From Bacteroidaceae bacterium (lineage in GTDB: Bacteria > Bacteroidota > Bacteroidia > Bacteroidales > Bacteroidaceae): DNA of 41,939 bases. A program made the position numbers and the translations under genes. Under the pieces are notes generated by a model that was not told the origin of the DNA, ran no database searches, and was given only the letters and a program-made list of their open reading frames with translations. Below are positions 25,386 through 34,186 of this stretch, piece by piece; position 1 is the stretch's first letter, and each line of letters starts with the position of its first letter. The stretch is taken from contig JAGASY010000129.1 of assembly GCA_017621515.1 (NCBI GenBank), positions 1 to 41,939 of the forward strand, read 5' to 3'.

Positions 25386-27935
25386 ATGAGTTGGACATAT
25401 TCATTTACCAAGATATTCAACACACCTGTACCGTATTCGTCAGAAAATGACCTTGTGACGATTTCCAAGATTATTGTTCCACGCATCCAACGCCCTTATG
25501 CACAAGGACGTAATGGTGAAAGTGAAAGAAAAATTCGCAAGAGCTTTTTGAAGGATATATTCGAGAGCTTAAAAAATGACACCATTATGGACATGAACTT
25601 TGTATATGGTGCAGTCAAGGAAAATAAAGAAAATGAAAAGGACGAATATGTAATGGAGTTGTTGGACGGGCAACAGCGTTTCACTACTTTGTTTCTTCTT
25701 CATTGGTATTTGTTGAATAAGGAGGGGAGGCAAGATGACCCTGCTTATGATGCAATTCGCTATGCACTAAAGTCATTTGTGTATGAAACCAGAACGACTG
25801 CTACAAAGTTCTGCAAATCGTTGGCAAGTTATATTTGTGATTTTGAGAAAAATAGACCAAGTGAGTGTATTTCTAAGGCGAGGTGGTACTATCATTCTTA
25901 TAATAAGGACTCCACAATAGCTAGTATGCTGGTGATGCTTGATGCAATTGATGAAGATTATAAAAAATATAATATAGAAAATGCTATTGGCAAGTTGGAT
26001 AATCTTCAGTTTTATGTATTGCCTCTCATGCAATTTGGCAAATCAGAGGAGTTGTATATGAAGATGAATGCACGCGGACTTCCTCTTTCTGTATTCGATA
26101 ACTTTAAGGCAGATTTTACTGGAGCTATGAACAAAGTGCCATCTTTGCATGAGGAAATGGTGGCATTGGAAGGAGGTGTTGAAGGCGAAAAAGTATCTCG
26201 CTGCGAGAATATTTCCATCAAACTTGATGCTAAATGGATAGATTTATTTTGGAATAGCAGCAAGAAAAAGGATTCTGATATATCGTATATGAGATTCTTT
26301 AGCCGTTTCTTTGCTTGTCGTTATCTCATAGATAGCTCTCTTTCTCCGAAAGACATGCGTAGCACAGATGTAGCAGTGAATTTATTTTATACACAAACAG
26401 AAAGAAGTAATGGGGAATACCTTGGCTTTGATGAATATGCAGAGGAATTGAAAAATCATCCTGAATATTTTCTTGCTATAGAAAAAATACTTGATACCCT
26501 GCAATTGCATCAAGCTTTGATAGAGGAATCGCTTGTTCCGGTATGGGAGGTTGATGGAAAAGGAAACTTTTTTGTTAGTGCAGATATTGCATTCACTCAG
26601 ACACTGTTGACTGTGATGGGTGCAATAGAAGAGTTTATTTTGACATTTGAGACTTTCGATGAGGCTTTATACAAGGAATGGATGCGTGTGGTCTGGAATA
26701 TTGTAGAGAATACTGATATTGACAACTTGGAACGTGTTGCGACTACACTTCGGAATTTTAGTAGAATGGTACGCGCCATAGCCAATGCTCTTGACAACGA
26801 AAGCAACTTTGGTGTAGCAAGAGAACGAGTTCATGACATTGCAAAAACCGATTCTTTCTATCAAGCTATGGCAAATTGTGCTAATATGCCTACAACAAAC
26901 GATGATAATCGTTGGACTCGTCCATTTAGAGAAGAAATGGAAAAAGCAAAACGTATTAGTGAAGATAAAGCTTGGTTGGAGCAGTTCTTGCAGATGGAGA
27001 AACATCCATATTTTAAAGGTACTACAAACTTCTATTATACAGAAGGAATGTCTTTAAATGATTTCAAACATCGTTGTGAACTCGTTTCAGACATGTTTGA
27101 TGCCAAGGGTATTACAAAAGACTATCGTAAGAGGCATGTCCTACTTCGTGCCCTCATGTCAAGGCTGTCAACATGGAAAGACATAGAGCGTCAATATGTG
27201 ACAGAAGATAGTGAGACACATAAGTATCTGAAGATGCTGCTAATAGGGAACCAAAAAATTCATGACATGCTTGCAGAGATTCTTGATGGCTGTAATAGCA
27301 AGGACGAAGTGATTATAGCTCTTGAGGAAGCTACAAAATCACTCATTCCTTATGATGATAAGGAAGGCTGGAATTTAGCGGTTGCTATTGCATGTAACGC
27401 ACTTCGTAGAGACGTGAAACTGTATGACTGGATGATGCAACAGTCCTCTCCTGTATATATAAATTGGAAAAATGGACATATTGCGGTTGCGATTCCTTGT
27501 TCATGGTATGAACGTTATTTCATAGATTCCGAGCGAGACAAGATGGCGCAAGGGTTTATAAAGGAATATGGCATGCAATATTGGGAGAATGAATATGTCC
27601 ATACAAGTATGAATGATTACATCACTTATGGTAGATATAAAGGTGAAGAAGTAATATTCTACTCAAGTTATGATGAAAACGATGATTATTCTTTCAATGT
27701 AAGTTTTAATATCAAGCATCGTTTTGATATATTTGTGCAATTGCCAAATAAGACAAAAGCAAAGGAATTTTTTGAAATAGCGGGGACTGGAGATTGGACT
27801 ATATATGACGAATGCGTTTATTGGGATTATGGTAATCTTTATTATTATTTAAATAAGGATTTTGTAGAATTAAAGAAATGTGTTGATGCAGCAATGGAAA
27901 GTGCAAAAGAAACTCTAAGAAAAATGGGAGTCTAA
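25386..27935 (+). CDS. second DUF262 protein with unrecognised long C-terminal region
   Basis: The 849-residue protein has an N-terminal DUF262 domain: PRIQRPYAQG at ~32-41 and LLDGQQRFTTLF with D94. SEELYMKMNARGLPLSVFD near 225 is the family's second conserved block. Unlike its partner it shows no DUF1524 HNH signature. The C-terminal ~250 residues (LAVAIACNALRRDVKLYDWM, VAIPCSWYERYF, GDWTIYDECVYWDYG) form a domain that I do not know, rich in Tyr and Trp. An SD-like GAGGAGGA precedes the ATG. Pairing with a nuclease-bearing DUF262 protein suggests a two-subunit defence complex, in which this subunit may recognise the target. Codon use is AT-rich, consistent with transfer. Confidence 0.82.
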   Translation: MSWTYSFTKIFNTPVPYSSENDLVTISKIIVPRIQRPYAQGRNGESERKIRKSFLKDIFESLKNDTIMDMNFVYGAVKENKENEKDEYVMELLDGQQRFTTLFLLHWYLLNKEGRQDDPAYDAIRYALKSFVYETRTTATKFCKSLASYICDFEKNRPSECISKARWYYHSYNKDSTIASMLVMLDAIDEDYKKYNIENAIGKLDNLQFYVLPLMQFGKSEELYMKMNARGLPLSVFDNFKADFTGAMNKVPSLHEEMVALEGGVEGEKVSRCENISIKLDAKWIDLFWNSSKKKDSDISYMRFFSRFFACRYLIDSSLSPKDMRSTDVAVNLFYTQTERSNGEYLGFDEYAEELKNHPEYFLAIEKILDTLQLHQALIEESLVPVWEVDGKGNFFVSADIAFTQTLLTVMGAIEEFILTFETFDEALYKEWMRVVWNIVENTDIDNLERVATTLRNFSRMVRAIANALDNESNFGVARERVHDIAKTDSFYQAMANCANMPTTNDDNRWTRPFREEMEKAKRISEDKAWLEQFLQMEKHPYFKGTTNFYYTEGMSLNDFKHRCELVSDMFDAKGITKDYRKRHVLLRALMSRLSTWKDIERQYVTEDSETHKYLKMLLIGNQKIHDMLAEILDGCNSKDEVIIALEEATKSLIPYDDKEGWNLAVAIACNALRRDVKLYDWMMQQSSPVYINWKNGHIAVAIPCSWYERYFIDSERDKMAQGFIKEYGMQYWENEYVHTSMNDYITYGRYKGEEVIFYSSYDENDDYSFNVSFNIKHRFDIFVQLPNKTKAKEFFEIAGTGDWTIYDECVYWDYGNLYYYLNKDFVELKKCVDAAMESAKETLRKMGV

Positions 27936-27955
27936 TTCAGTATGAAATAATTATA

Positions 27956-28033
27956 GTCATCCTTAAAAAGCATATTTCAGTGGAATATTGTATGGGAACA
28001 GTACTCCATTGAAATATGCTTTTTAAGGATGAC
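27956..28033. terminator. bidirectional hairpin terminator between DUF262 operon and sdaA
   Basis: GTCATCCTTAAAAAGCATAT at 27956 and its inverse ending at 28033 form 24-bp perfect arms, extended with one mismatch by TGGA/TCCA. The stem contains an A5/T5 stretch on each side, so it can serve both converging transcripts. Confidence 0.85.
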
Positions 28034-28043
28034 GGCATAACAA

Positions 28044-29252
28044 CTACAACATTCTTTCATAATTCTTGGCAAGTCCACCTTCACTTGTCTCTTTATAGAT
28101 GGAAGGAAGGTCGCGCCCTGTTTGCATCATGACAGACAAAACTTTATCGAAAGAAACAAGATGGCTACCGTCAGAAAATGAGGAATAAATATTACAGTCC
28201 ATCGCACGAGCTGCCGCGTATGCATTGCGCTCAATGCAAGGAATCTGCACCATTCCACATACAGGATCACAAGTCATGCCAAGATGATGCTCCAATCCCA
28301 TTTCTGCCGAATATTCAATCTGCGCCGGACTACCGCCAAACAACTGACAGGCTGCTGCCGCAGCCATAGCACATGCCACACCGACTTCCGCCTGACATCC
28401 AGCCTCAGCTCCGGATATAGATGCCGTATGTTTTGCCACATTACCAATCAGTCCGGCTGTGGCTATCGCACGGAGAATCCGCATTTCACTAAAAGACCGA
28501 CTTTTCCACAAATGATATAATATGGCAGGAACCACACCACAGGAACCACATGTAGGAGCAGTGACAATACGTCCTCCCGCCGCATTCTCTTCACTTACAG
28601 CAAGCGCATACGAGAAGACAAGTCCCCGCCCATGAAGTGAGGCGGTATATCCACTTGCCTTAATGTGATATGCCGCTGCCTTACGCTGCAAATGCAAAGG
28701 GCCGGGAAGCACACCTTCTGCCTCCAGTCCGTTCTCAACGGATTCACGCATGGTGCGCCACACTTCCCTGAGATAATCCCAGATTTCCACACCTTCGCAT
28801 TTCTCCACATACTCCCAATAAGAGCGTCCATAGCGTTTGCACCATTGCAGAATGTCACTGAAATGCTCCATATCGTATATGTCGTCAGACTGCTGCATAT
28901 TTTCGCCTTCTTCGGCAAGTGCTCCGCCGCCCACACTATATACCGTCCATTCATCCATCACATTGCCCATAGCGTCTATAGCTTTGAACATCATTCCATT
29001 AGGATGATACGGCAAGAATATACGCGGTTGCCATACGATACTTACCTTGTCTTCAGAACCGAAAACATCAATAATTGCCACATCTGTAAGATGCCCTTTT
29101 CCTGTCGCAGCAAGACTGCCGTAGAGAGTAACCTCGAAGTGAACTGCATCAGGATGTTTTTTCAGAAATTTTTCAGAGGCGAATCGTGGTCCCATTGTAT
29201 GACTACTTGAAGGACCGTTACCGATACGCAATAGTTCTTTTATAGTTTTCAT
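28044..29252 (-). CDS. sdaA: L-serine ammonia-lyase (iron-sulfur type)
   Basis: The enzyme converts L-serine to pyruvate and ammonia with a [4Fe-4S] cluster. It is the single-chain form that joins the beta domain (residues ~1-150, opening [13 protein letters not shown]) and the alpha domain. The cluster region is visible in [13 protein letters not shown] and [20 protein letters not shown]. The length of 402 residues is a little below that of the usual ~455-residue E. coli enzymes but normal for compact forms. The ATG at 29252 directly precedes the conserved opening; an upstream start at 29318 would add an unrelated hydrophobic tail. yraN lies 76 bases upstream on the same strand. Confidence 0.94.
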   Translation of the reverse strand: MKTIKELLRIGNGPSSSHTMGPRFASEKFLKKHPDAVHFEVTLYGSLAATGKGHLTDVAIIDVFGSEDKVSIVWQPRIFLPYHPNGMMFKAIDAMGNVMDEWTVYSVGGGALAEEGENMQQSDDIYDMEHFSDILQWCKRYGRSYWEYVEKCEGVEIWDYLREVWRTMRESVENGLEAEGVLPGPLHLQRKAAAYHIKASGYTASLHGRGLVFSYALAVSEENAAGGRIVTAPTCGSCGVVPAILYHLWKSRSFSEMRILRAIATAGLIGNVAKHTASISGAEAGCQAEVGVACAMAAAAACQLFGGSPAQIEYSAEMGLEHHLGMTCDPVCGMVQIPCIERNAYAAARAMDCNIYSSFSDGSHLVSFDKVLSVMMQTGRDLPSIYKETSEGGLAKNYERML

Positions 29253-29328
29253 TATTATTATATTGAAGGTTGTCAATCTATTCTTTTCAAAAAGAAAACC
29301 TTTAATTGGTATAATCAACTTATATGAT

Positions 29329-29700
29329 TCAGAGCAAACTGCCTACATCTTCTCTAAATTCCAGTTCATACGTTCCGTCTTCACTAAAAGTGATGCCTAT
29401 GATATCCAACACCCACGGCTCATCTTCATCAATATGATAAAACTTCAGATAATGAAGTATGGCACCATACAGATGCCGCACCTTACGCTTGTCAACAGCA
29501 GCAAAAGGTCCGCCAAAATCTGATGACGTCCGCGTCTTCACTTCCACAAAATGGAGTACTCCTCTGTATTGTGCCACAATGTCGATTTCATATCCTTTGT
29601 ACAAATTCCAGTTACGGTGCAACAACCTGAACTTTCTTTTCATAAGGAAAGTTCCGGCAAGCTCTTCTCCAGTCTTTCCCAATTCTGATGCTTTAGACAT
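29329..29700 (-). CDS. YraN family protein (UPF0102, nuclease fold)
   Basis: The small protein of 123 residues has the restriction-endonuclease-like fold of the YraN family. Typical signs are GKTGEELAGTFLMKRKFRLL at the start, then NWNLYKGYEIDIVA with a metal-binding Glu and Asp, and FVEVKTRTS with the catalytic E-x-K. Its exact function is not established; a role at recombination or repair intermediates is suspected. It starts 13 bases after the Pif1-like helicase gene, so cotranscription is very likely. Confidence 0.93.
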   Translation of the reverse strand: MSKASELGKTGEELAGTFLMKRKFRLLHRNWNLYKGYEIDIVAQYRGVLHFVEVKTRTSSDFGGPFAAVDKRKVRHLYGAILHYLKFYHIDEDEPWVLDIIGITFSEDGTYELEFREDVGSLL

Positions 29701-29713
29701 ATCTTATATATTA

Positions 29714-31909
29714 TTATTCCGAACGTTGATTATGATAATCCAAGACAATGCGAATCTCATTGTAGCTCACTTCTTCCGGAAGCATGGCTTTCAATAGTTT
29801 CAGCGACACTTCGCTTCCGGCTTTCACCATCGCCTGACTTATCATATCCATGCGGTCAGCAGAGACCAGTTCGGTGACATTCACTTCGCCTGTCGGAATG
29901 AAACTGGCAAGATGTCCAAGAATAGTAGATTGATTCAATCCTCTCTCCGCTGCAATCTCGTCCACACTTTTGCCCTCAAGAAACATATTCAGACTGACCT
30001 TACGGGTATTCTCCTTTACAGGTTTCAGCTCTTTCGCTTTGTCCTTCGCCCTACTCCTCTTTCTCTTTCCAGAGTTCCCCTCATCTTCTCCATTCAGCAT
30101 GGACACAGCCTTATCATTCAAATATTGCCGGACAGTGAATCCATGTCGGGCAACTTTCTCAAAGACTCCCGATTTGGTTCTCAGAGTCATTTTGAAACTA
30201 TCTGACGCATTCGCAAACTGTTTTTTCACCGTTTGGTTCACAATATCAATGGACAAGCCCGGAATAAGGGCTTCAAATACGGAGGAAAGAGTTGATGCAA
30301 AATATCTGGCAGCTTTCTTTACACGCTCCTGAAGCAAGGTGTCACTGACATAATCGGATGAGAAAGAAAGAATTGCCATATATTGTTTACGGAATTTCAG
30401 AGCCACATCTACCACACTTTCATCAAAGCGCAGAAGTGCATTCTTATAACCATTTAACAAGTCAGGGTAAAGTTTATACAAGTGTTCTTCCATCACTCTG
30501 ACCAAATAGCTCAGTTCATACTTCATTGAAGTAAAGTCAAACAACTCATCAAGCAAAGCTACAAAATAGACATAGCGCATATCGGCAAGCCTGCTCTCTG
30601 TCTGCTTCGCCCTCTCCAACTCTGCTCCGATGAACCTTACAACATTCTCATCTATTATCACAGAACTGATGTTCAATGGATTGGCAAGCACAAGTCCTTC
30701 AAGAGAACGGCAACGGCTCAACGCAACATACACTTGTCCGTGCGCAAAAGCATCATTAATGTCAATGACAGCGTGGTCAAAAGTCAATCCCTGGCTCTTA
30801 TGCACAGTAATTGCCCATGCAAGCCGCAGCGGATACTGCCTGAATGTACCGTCAACCTCCTCCTTAATCTCTTTCGTATTTTCATCTATGATGTACTTCA
30901 TATTCTCCCACTCCATCGGCTCCACATCTATCGGTGCTTCATCCTCCGCACATCTGACCTGAATACGATTACCACAAACATTGGTAACAATCCCTATTTT
31001 TCCGTTGTAGAAACGATGTTCTCCGGAAATATCATTCTTTATAAACATAACCTGAGCACCACACTTCAACACGAGATTCTCTTCTGCCGGAAATGACTGT
31101 TCGGGAAAGTTTCCGGTTACTCCAGCCTTAAAATTAAATTCTCGGGTATTGAGACTATCCAGTTTCTGTTCATTATATCTCTGTGCCATATAGTTGTGAG
31201 TGGTCAGACGAATATAGTTCTCATCATCTTTAGGCATAAAATCAGGAACGTATCGGCTGTTAAGCAGAGAGAGTGTATTTGCATCTATACGATTGTTACG
31301 TATGTTTGCAAGCATGGCAATGAAATCGGAATCTGTTTGTCGGTATATCTTTGTCAACTCTATGGTCACATACTGTATCTGCGCCAACGCTTTACTGCCA
31401 AAGAAATAAGGAGTATTATAATATCTGCCAAGTATATCCCAGTCACGGTCTGTCGCCACAGGTGCAAGCTGCTGCAAGTCGCCAATCATCAGGAGCTGTA
31501 CACCACCGAAAGGCTTGCTACGGTCACGATACTTCCTCAGTATGGAATCTACTGCATCCAGCAAATCACAGCGCACCATACTGATTTCGTCAATAACAAC
31601 AAGGTCAAGACTCTTTATCAGATTCTTTTTCTCCTTTCCAAACCGATAATACATATTAGAATCCCGATAGTTCATCTCAGGAATATATGGGCTGAAAGGT
31701 AACTGAAAGAACGAGTGTATGGTCACTCCTTGTGCATTGATGGCAGCCACTCCGGTAGGAGCCACAACAATCATTCGCTTCGGAGAAGATTCCTTTAATC
31801 TACGCAAAAATGTAGTCTTTCCTGTTCCTGCTTTTCCTGTTAGAAACACACTTATATTAGTACTTTCGATGAACTGCCACGCAAGCTCCATCTCTTTGTT
31901 ATTATCCAT
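29714..31909 (-). CDS. Pif1/RecD-like helicase with C-terminal HTH domain
   Basis: This superfamily 1B 5'-3' DNA helicase probably acts on replication or recombination substrates. Walker A GKAGTGKTTFL lies at residues 25-35, Walker B VVIDEISM at about 105, and GDLQQLAPV shortly after. WAITVHKSQGLTFDHAVIDI and VYVALSRCRSLEGL are the late helicase motifs at ~355-395. A Lys/Arg-rich linker and an HTH_40-like domain (MFLEGKSVDEIAAERGLNQS and following) end the protein of 731 residues. The ATG at 31909 is preferred over a TTG two codons earlier. YraN follows after 13 bases and YgiQ precedes by 40 bases. Confidence 0.93.
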   Translation of the reverse strand: MDNNKEMELAWQFIESTNISVFLTGKAGTGKTTFLRRLKESSPKRMIVVAPTGVAAINAQGVTIHSFFQLPFSPYIPEMNYRDSNMYYRFGKEKKNLIKSLDLVVIDEISMVRCDLLDAVDSILRKYRDRSKPFGGVQLLMIGDLQQLAPVATDRDWDILGRYYNTPYFFGSKALAQIQYVTIELTKIYRQTDSDFIAMLANIRNNRIDANTLSLLNSRYVPDFMPKDDENYIRLTTHNYMAQRYNEQKLDSLNTREFNFKAGVTGNFPEQSFPAEENLVLKCGAQVMFIKNDISGEHRFYNGKIGIVTNVCGNRIQVRCAEDEAPIDVEPMEWENMKYIIDENTKEIKEEVDGTFRQYPLRLAWAITVHKSQGLTFDHAVIDINDAFAHGQVYVALSRCRSLEGLVLANPLNISSVIIDENVVRFIGAELERAKQTESRLADMRYVYFVALLDELFDFTSMKYELSYLVRVMEEHLYKLYPDLLNGYKNALLRFDESVVDVALKFRKQYMAILSFSSDYVSDTLLQERVKKAARYFASTLSSVFEALIPGLSIDIVNQTVKKQFANASDSFKMTLRTKSGVFEKVARHGFTVRQYLNDKAVSMLNGEDEGNSGKRKRSRAKDKAKELKPVKENTRKVSLNMFLEGKSVDEIAAERGLNQSTILGHLASFIPTGEVNVTELVSADRMDMISQAMVKAGSEVSLKLLKAMLPEEVSYNEIRIVLDYHNQRSE

Positions 31910-31949
31910 GACCAAGAGTTTTGAATATGTTTTATATACCCATCAGTTT

Positions 31950-33815
31950 TCAATTTCTGTTGTTCCGTCCGAATAGTCTGTCAATAAGGTCACTCCGCCC
32001 CATTCGACGCAATTCATTCATGATTTTTCTCCTCTCTTCCGGTTTGTACCAAAAGAAAAACTGTCTTTGCGCAAGTTTATCCTTCGATGTCTTTGCCGAA
32101 AACACAGGTTCAAGCGTATAAGGATGAAGTCCTGAATACCATGCTTCCGTACTTACTGTCATAGGGGTAGGTGTAAAATCCTGCACTTGCTCAAGTTTGA
32201 AATCAAGATTCTTCGTCAATACGGCAAGCTCCGCCATATCTTCCGCAGTACACCCGGGATGACTGCTAATAAAATAAGGTATAAGCTGCTGATTCAAATG
32301 TTCCTCACGGTTTATCTTATCGAATACACGCTTAAAATCATAAAAAAGTTTGAATGAAGGCTTTCTCATCAGATAAAGCACTCTGTCGGAAGTATGCTCC
32401 GGTGCCACCTTCAGCCTACCGCTCACATGTTTCACAATAAGTTCACGCATATATTTTGCATTCACCTTATTAATCCTGTCATCACCACTGTCATGCAACA
32501 ACAAATCATAACGTACACCGCTTCCGATAAAACTCTTTTTTATTTCCGGAAGAGCATCCACCGCATGATATATGTCGAGTAGCCTACTATGATCTGTGTT
32601 TAAGTTCTTGCATATCTGCGGATGTACGCACGACGGACGCTTACATTTATGACAGATATCAAGATTCTTTCCTTGCATGGAATACATATTCGCACTCGGT
32701 CCACCAAGATCACTCAAATATCCTTTGAAGTCCGGCATCCTCACAATCGCTTTCACCTCCTTCAATATGCTCTCTTTACTACGGTTCACAATGAACTTTC
32801 CCTGATGGGCGGAGATAGTACAGAAAGCACAACCGCCGAAGCATCCCCGATGCAAACATACGGAGAATTTTATCATATCGTATGCCGGAATACGCTTATT
32901 CTTATATTTAGGATGCGGCAACCTCGTATAAGGCAAATCAAACGAATAGTCCAGTTCATCCTGCGTAAGCGGCTGATAAGGAGGATATACCACTGCATAC
33001 TTTCCATTCACCTCTTGCAGTATGCGCTGTGCTTCATATTTGTTCGACTCTTCTTCTATATGCCGAAAGTTTTCAGCCTGACAACGCTTATCTGCAAGAC
33101 ATTGCGAATGGGAATGCAGTACAATATCGTCATTCTTTATCCCCTGCGGTATCTCTCTTTTTTCCAATAAGACCACAGTCTGACGCTGCGGAAAACGAAG
33201 CATCAGATTACGAAACAGTTTGGTATCCACCTCTCTTCCCTGTTCTGCAAGAAGCCTTGCAAGTGAAGTCATAGGCTTCTCCCCCATCCCATAGACAAGC
33301 AAATCGGCACCACTGCTATAAAGTATAGTCGGTTCGAGTCTGTCATGCCAATAGTCATAATGAGTAAGCCTGCGAAGAGAAGCCTCTATTCCGCCAATCA
33401 CCACAGGAACATCCGGATAAAGCTGCTTCAATATCCGGGTATAGACAATAGTAGGATATTCCGGACGCATATCATGACGCCCGTCCGGCGAATAGGCATC
33501 TTCCGACCGCAATCTTTTGTTTGCCGTATATTTGTTGACCATTGAATCCATACAACCGGGAGAAATACCGAAAAACAATCTCGGTCGTCCCAGCTTTTTG
33601 AAGTCGCGCAAGTCTCCATGCCAATCCGGCTGAGGAACAATTGCCACCCGAAGTCCTTCTGCCTCAAGCAATCTCCCGATGACCGCAACTCCAAACGACG
33701 GATGATCCACGTATGCATCACCGCTGAACAGGATGACATCCAGCTCGTCCCATCCTCTCAACTCCACTTCCTTCTTTGTCGTCGGCAGCCAGTCCGTCAG
33801 TCTATGTTCATTCAT
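31950..33815 (-). CDS. YgiQ-family radical SAM protein
   Basis: The N-terminal region (LPTTKKEVELRGWDELDVIL, then GDAYVDHPSFG) and the central iron-sulfur signature CFGGCAFC near residue 329 identify the UPF0313/YgiQ family. SSHPGCTAEDMAELAVLTK and VQDFTPTPMTVSTEAWYS are further family blocks. A second Cys group, CHKCKRPSCVHPQIC, follows the radical SAM cluster. The length of 621 residues is slightly below that of E. coli YgiQ. The reaction is unknown. The upstream 112-residue gene overlaps its start by eight bases. Confidence 0.95.
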   Translation of the reverse strand: MNEHRLTDWLPTTKKEVELRGWDELDVILFSGDAYVDHPSFGVAVIGRLLEAEGLRVAIVPQPDWHGDLRDFKKLGRPRLFFGISPGCMDSMVNKYTANKRLRSEDAYSPDGRHDMRPEYPTIVYTRILKQLYPDVPVVIGGIEASLRRLTHYDYWHDRLEPTILYSSGADLLVYGMGEKPMTSLARLLAEQGREVDTKLFRNLMLRFPQRQTVVLLEKREIPQGIKNDDIVLHSHSQCLADKRCQAENFRHIEEESNKYEAQRILQEVNGKYAVVYPPYQPLTQDELDYSFDLPYTRLPHPKYKNKRIPAYDMIKFSVCLHRGCFGGCAFCTISAHQGKFIVNRSKESILKEVKAIVRMPDFKGYLSDLGGPSANMYSMQGKNLDICHKCKRPSCVHPQICKNLNTDHSRLLDIYHAVDALPEIKKSFIGSGVRYDLLLHDSGDDRINKVNAKYMRELIVKHVSGRLKVAPEHTSDRVLYLMRKPSFKLFYDFKRVFDKINREEHLNQQLIPYFISSHPGCTAEDMAELAVLTKNLDFKLEQVQDFTPTPMTVSTEAWYSGLHPYTLEPVFSAKTSKDKLAQRQFFFWYKPEERRKIMNELRRMGRSDLIDRLFGRNNRN

Positions 33816-34146
33816 CGGCTAACACAGCTTCGTCCTGAGTATCCTCTTCATCCTGACGCTCATCACTCCAGCTCACATAAAGCATGATGAGTTCCTTCAG
33901 ACCAAATGTCTTCATATTGTCATGATAGAGCACATTGTAGCATAAATCAATAAGGTCTTTACACTCTTCATTCCTCATGATATATGACTTCACATTGCAT
34001 TTCAGTTTGTCAAGTGTCTCCTCATCAACAATACCGCTGCTTGGCACAAGTCCCTTGAACAATGAATACTTCTCAATTGTTTGCAGATTCTCTTCTGAAA
34101 CCTCTATACTTCTTGTTCCTGAAGCATTGCTCTGTATTCTGTACAT
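33808..34146 (-). CDS. conserved hypothetical protein coupled to ygiQ
   Basis: The 112-residue soluble protein is mostly helical, with an acidic C-terminal tail (SWSDERQDEEDTQDEAVLAD). No catalytic motif is visible. The stop overlaps the ygiQ start by eight bases, so translation is coupled and the two proteins may be needed in related amounts. No family was recognised. Confidence 0.75.
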   Translation of the reverse strand: MYRIQSNASGTRSIEVSEENLQTIEKYSLFKGLVPSSGIVDEETLDKLKCNVKSYIMRNEECKDLIDLCYNVLYHDNMKTFGLKELIMLYVSWSDERQDEEDTQDEAVLADE

Positions 34147-34186
34147 ATAAATCGTATTTGTTATATATAAATCTGTTGTCTTTATT

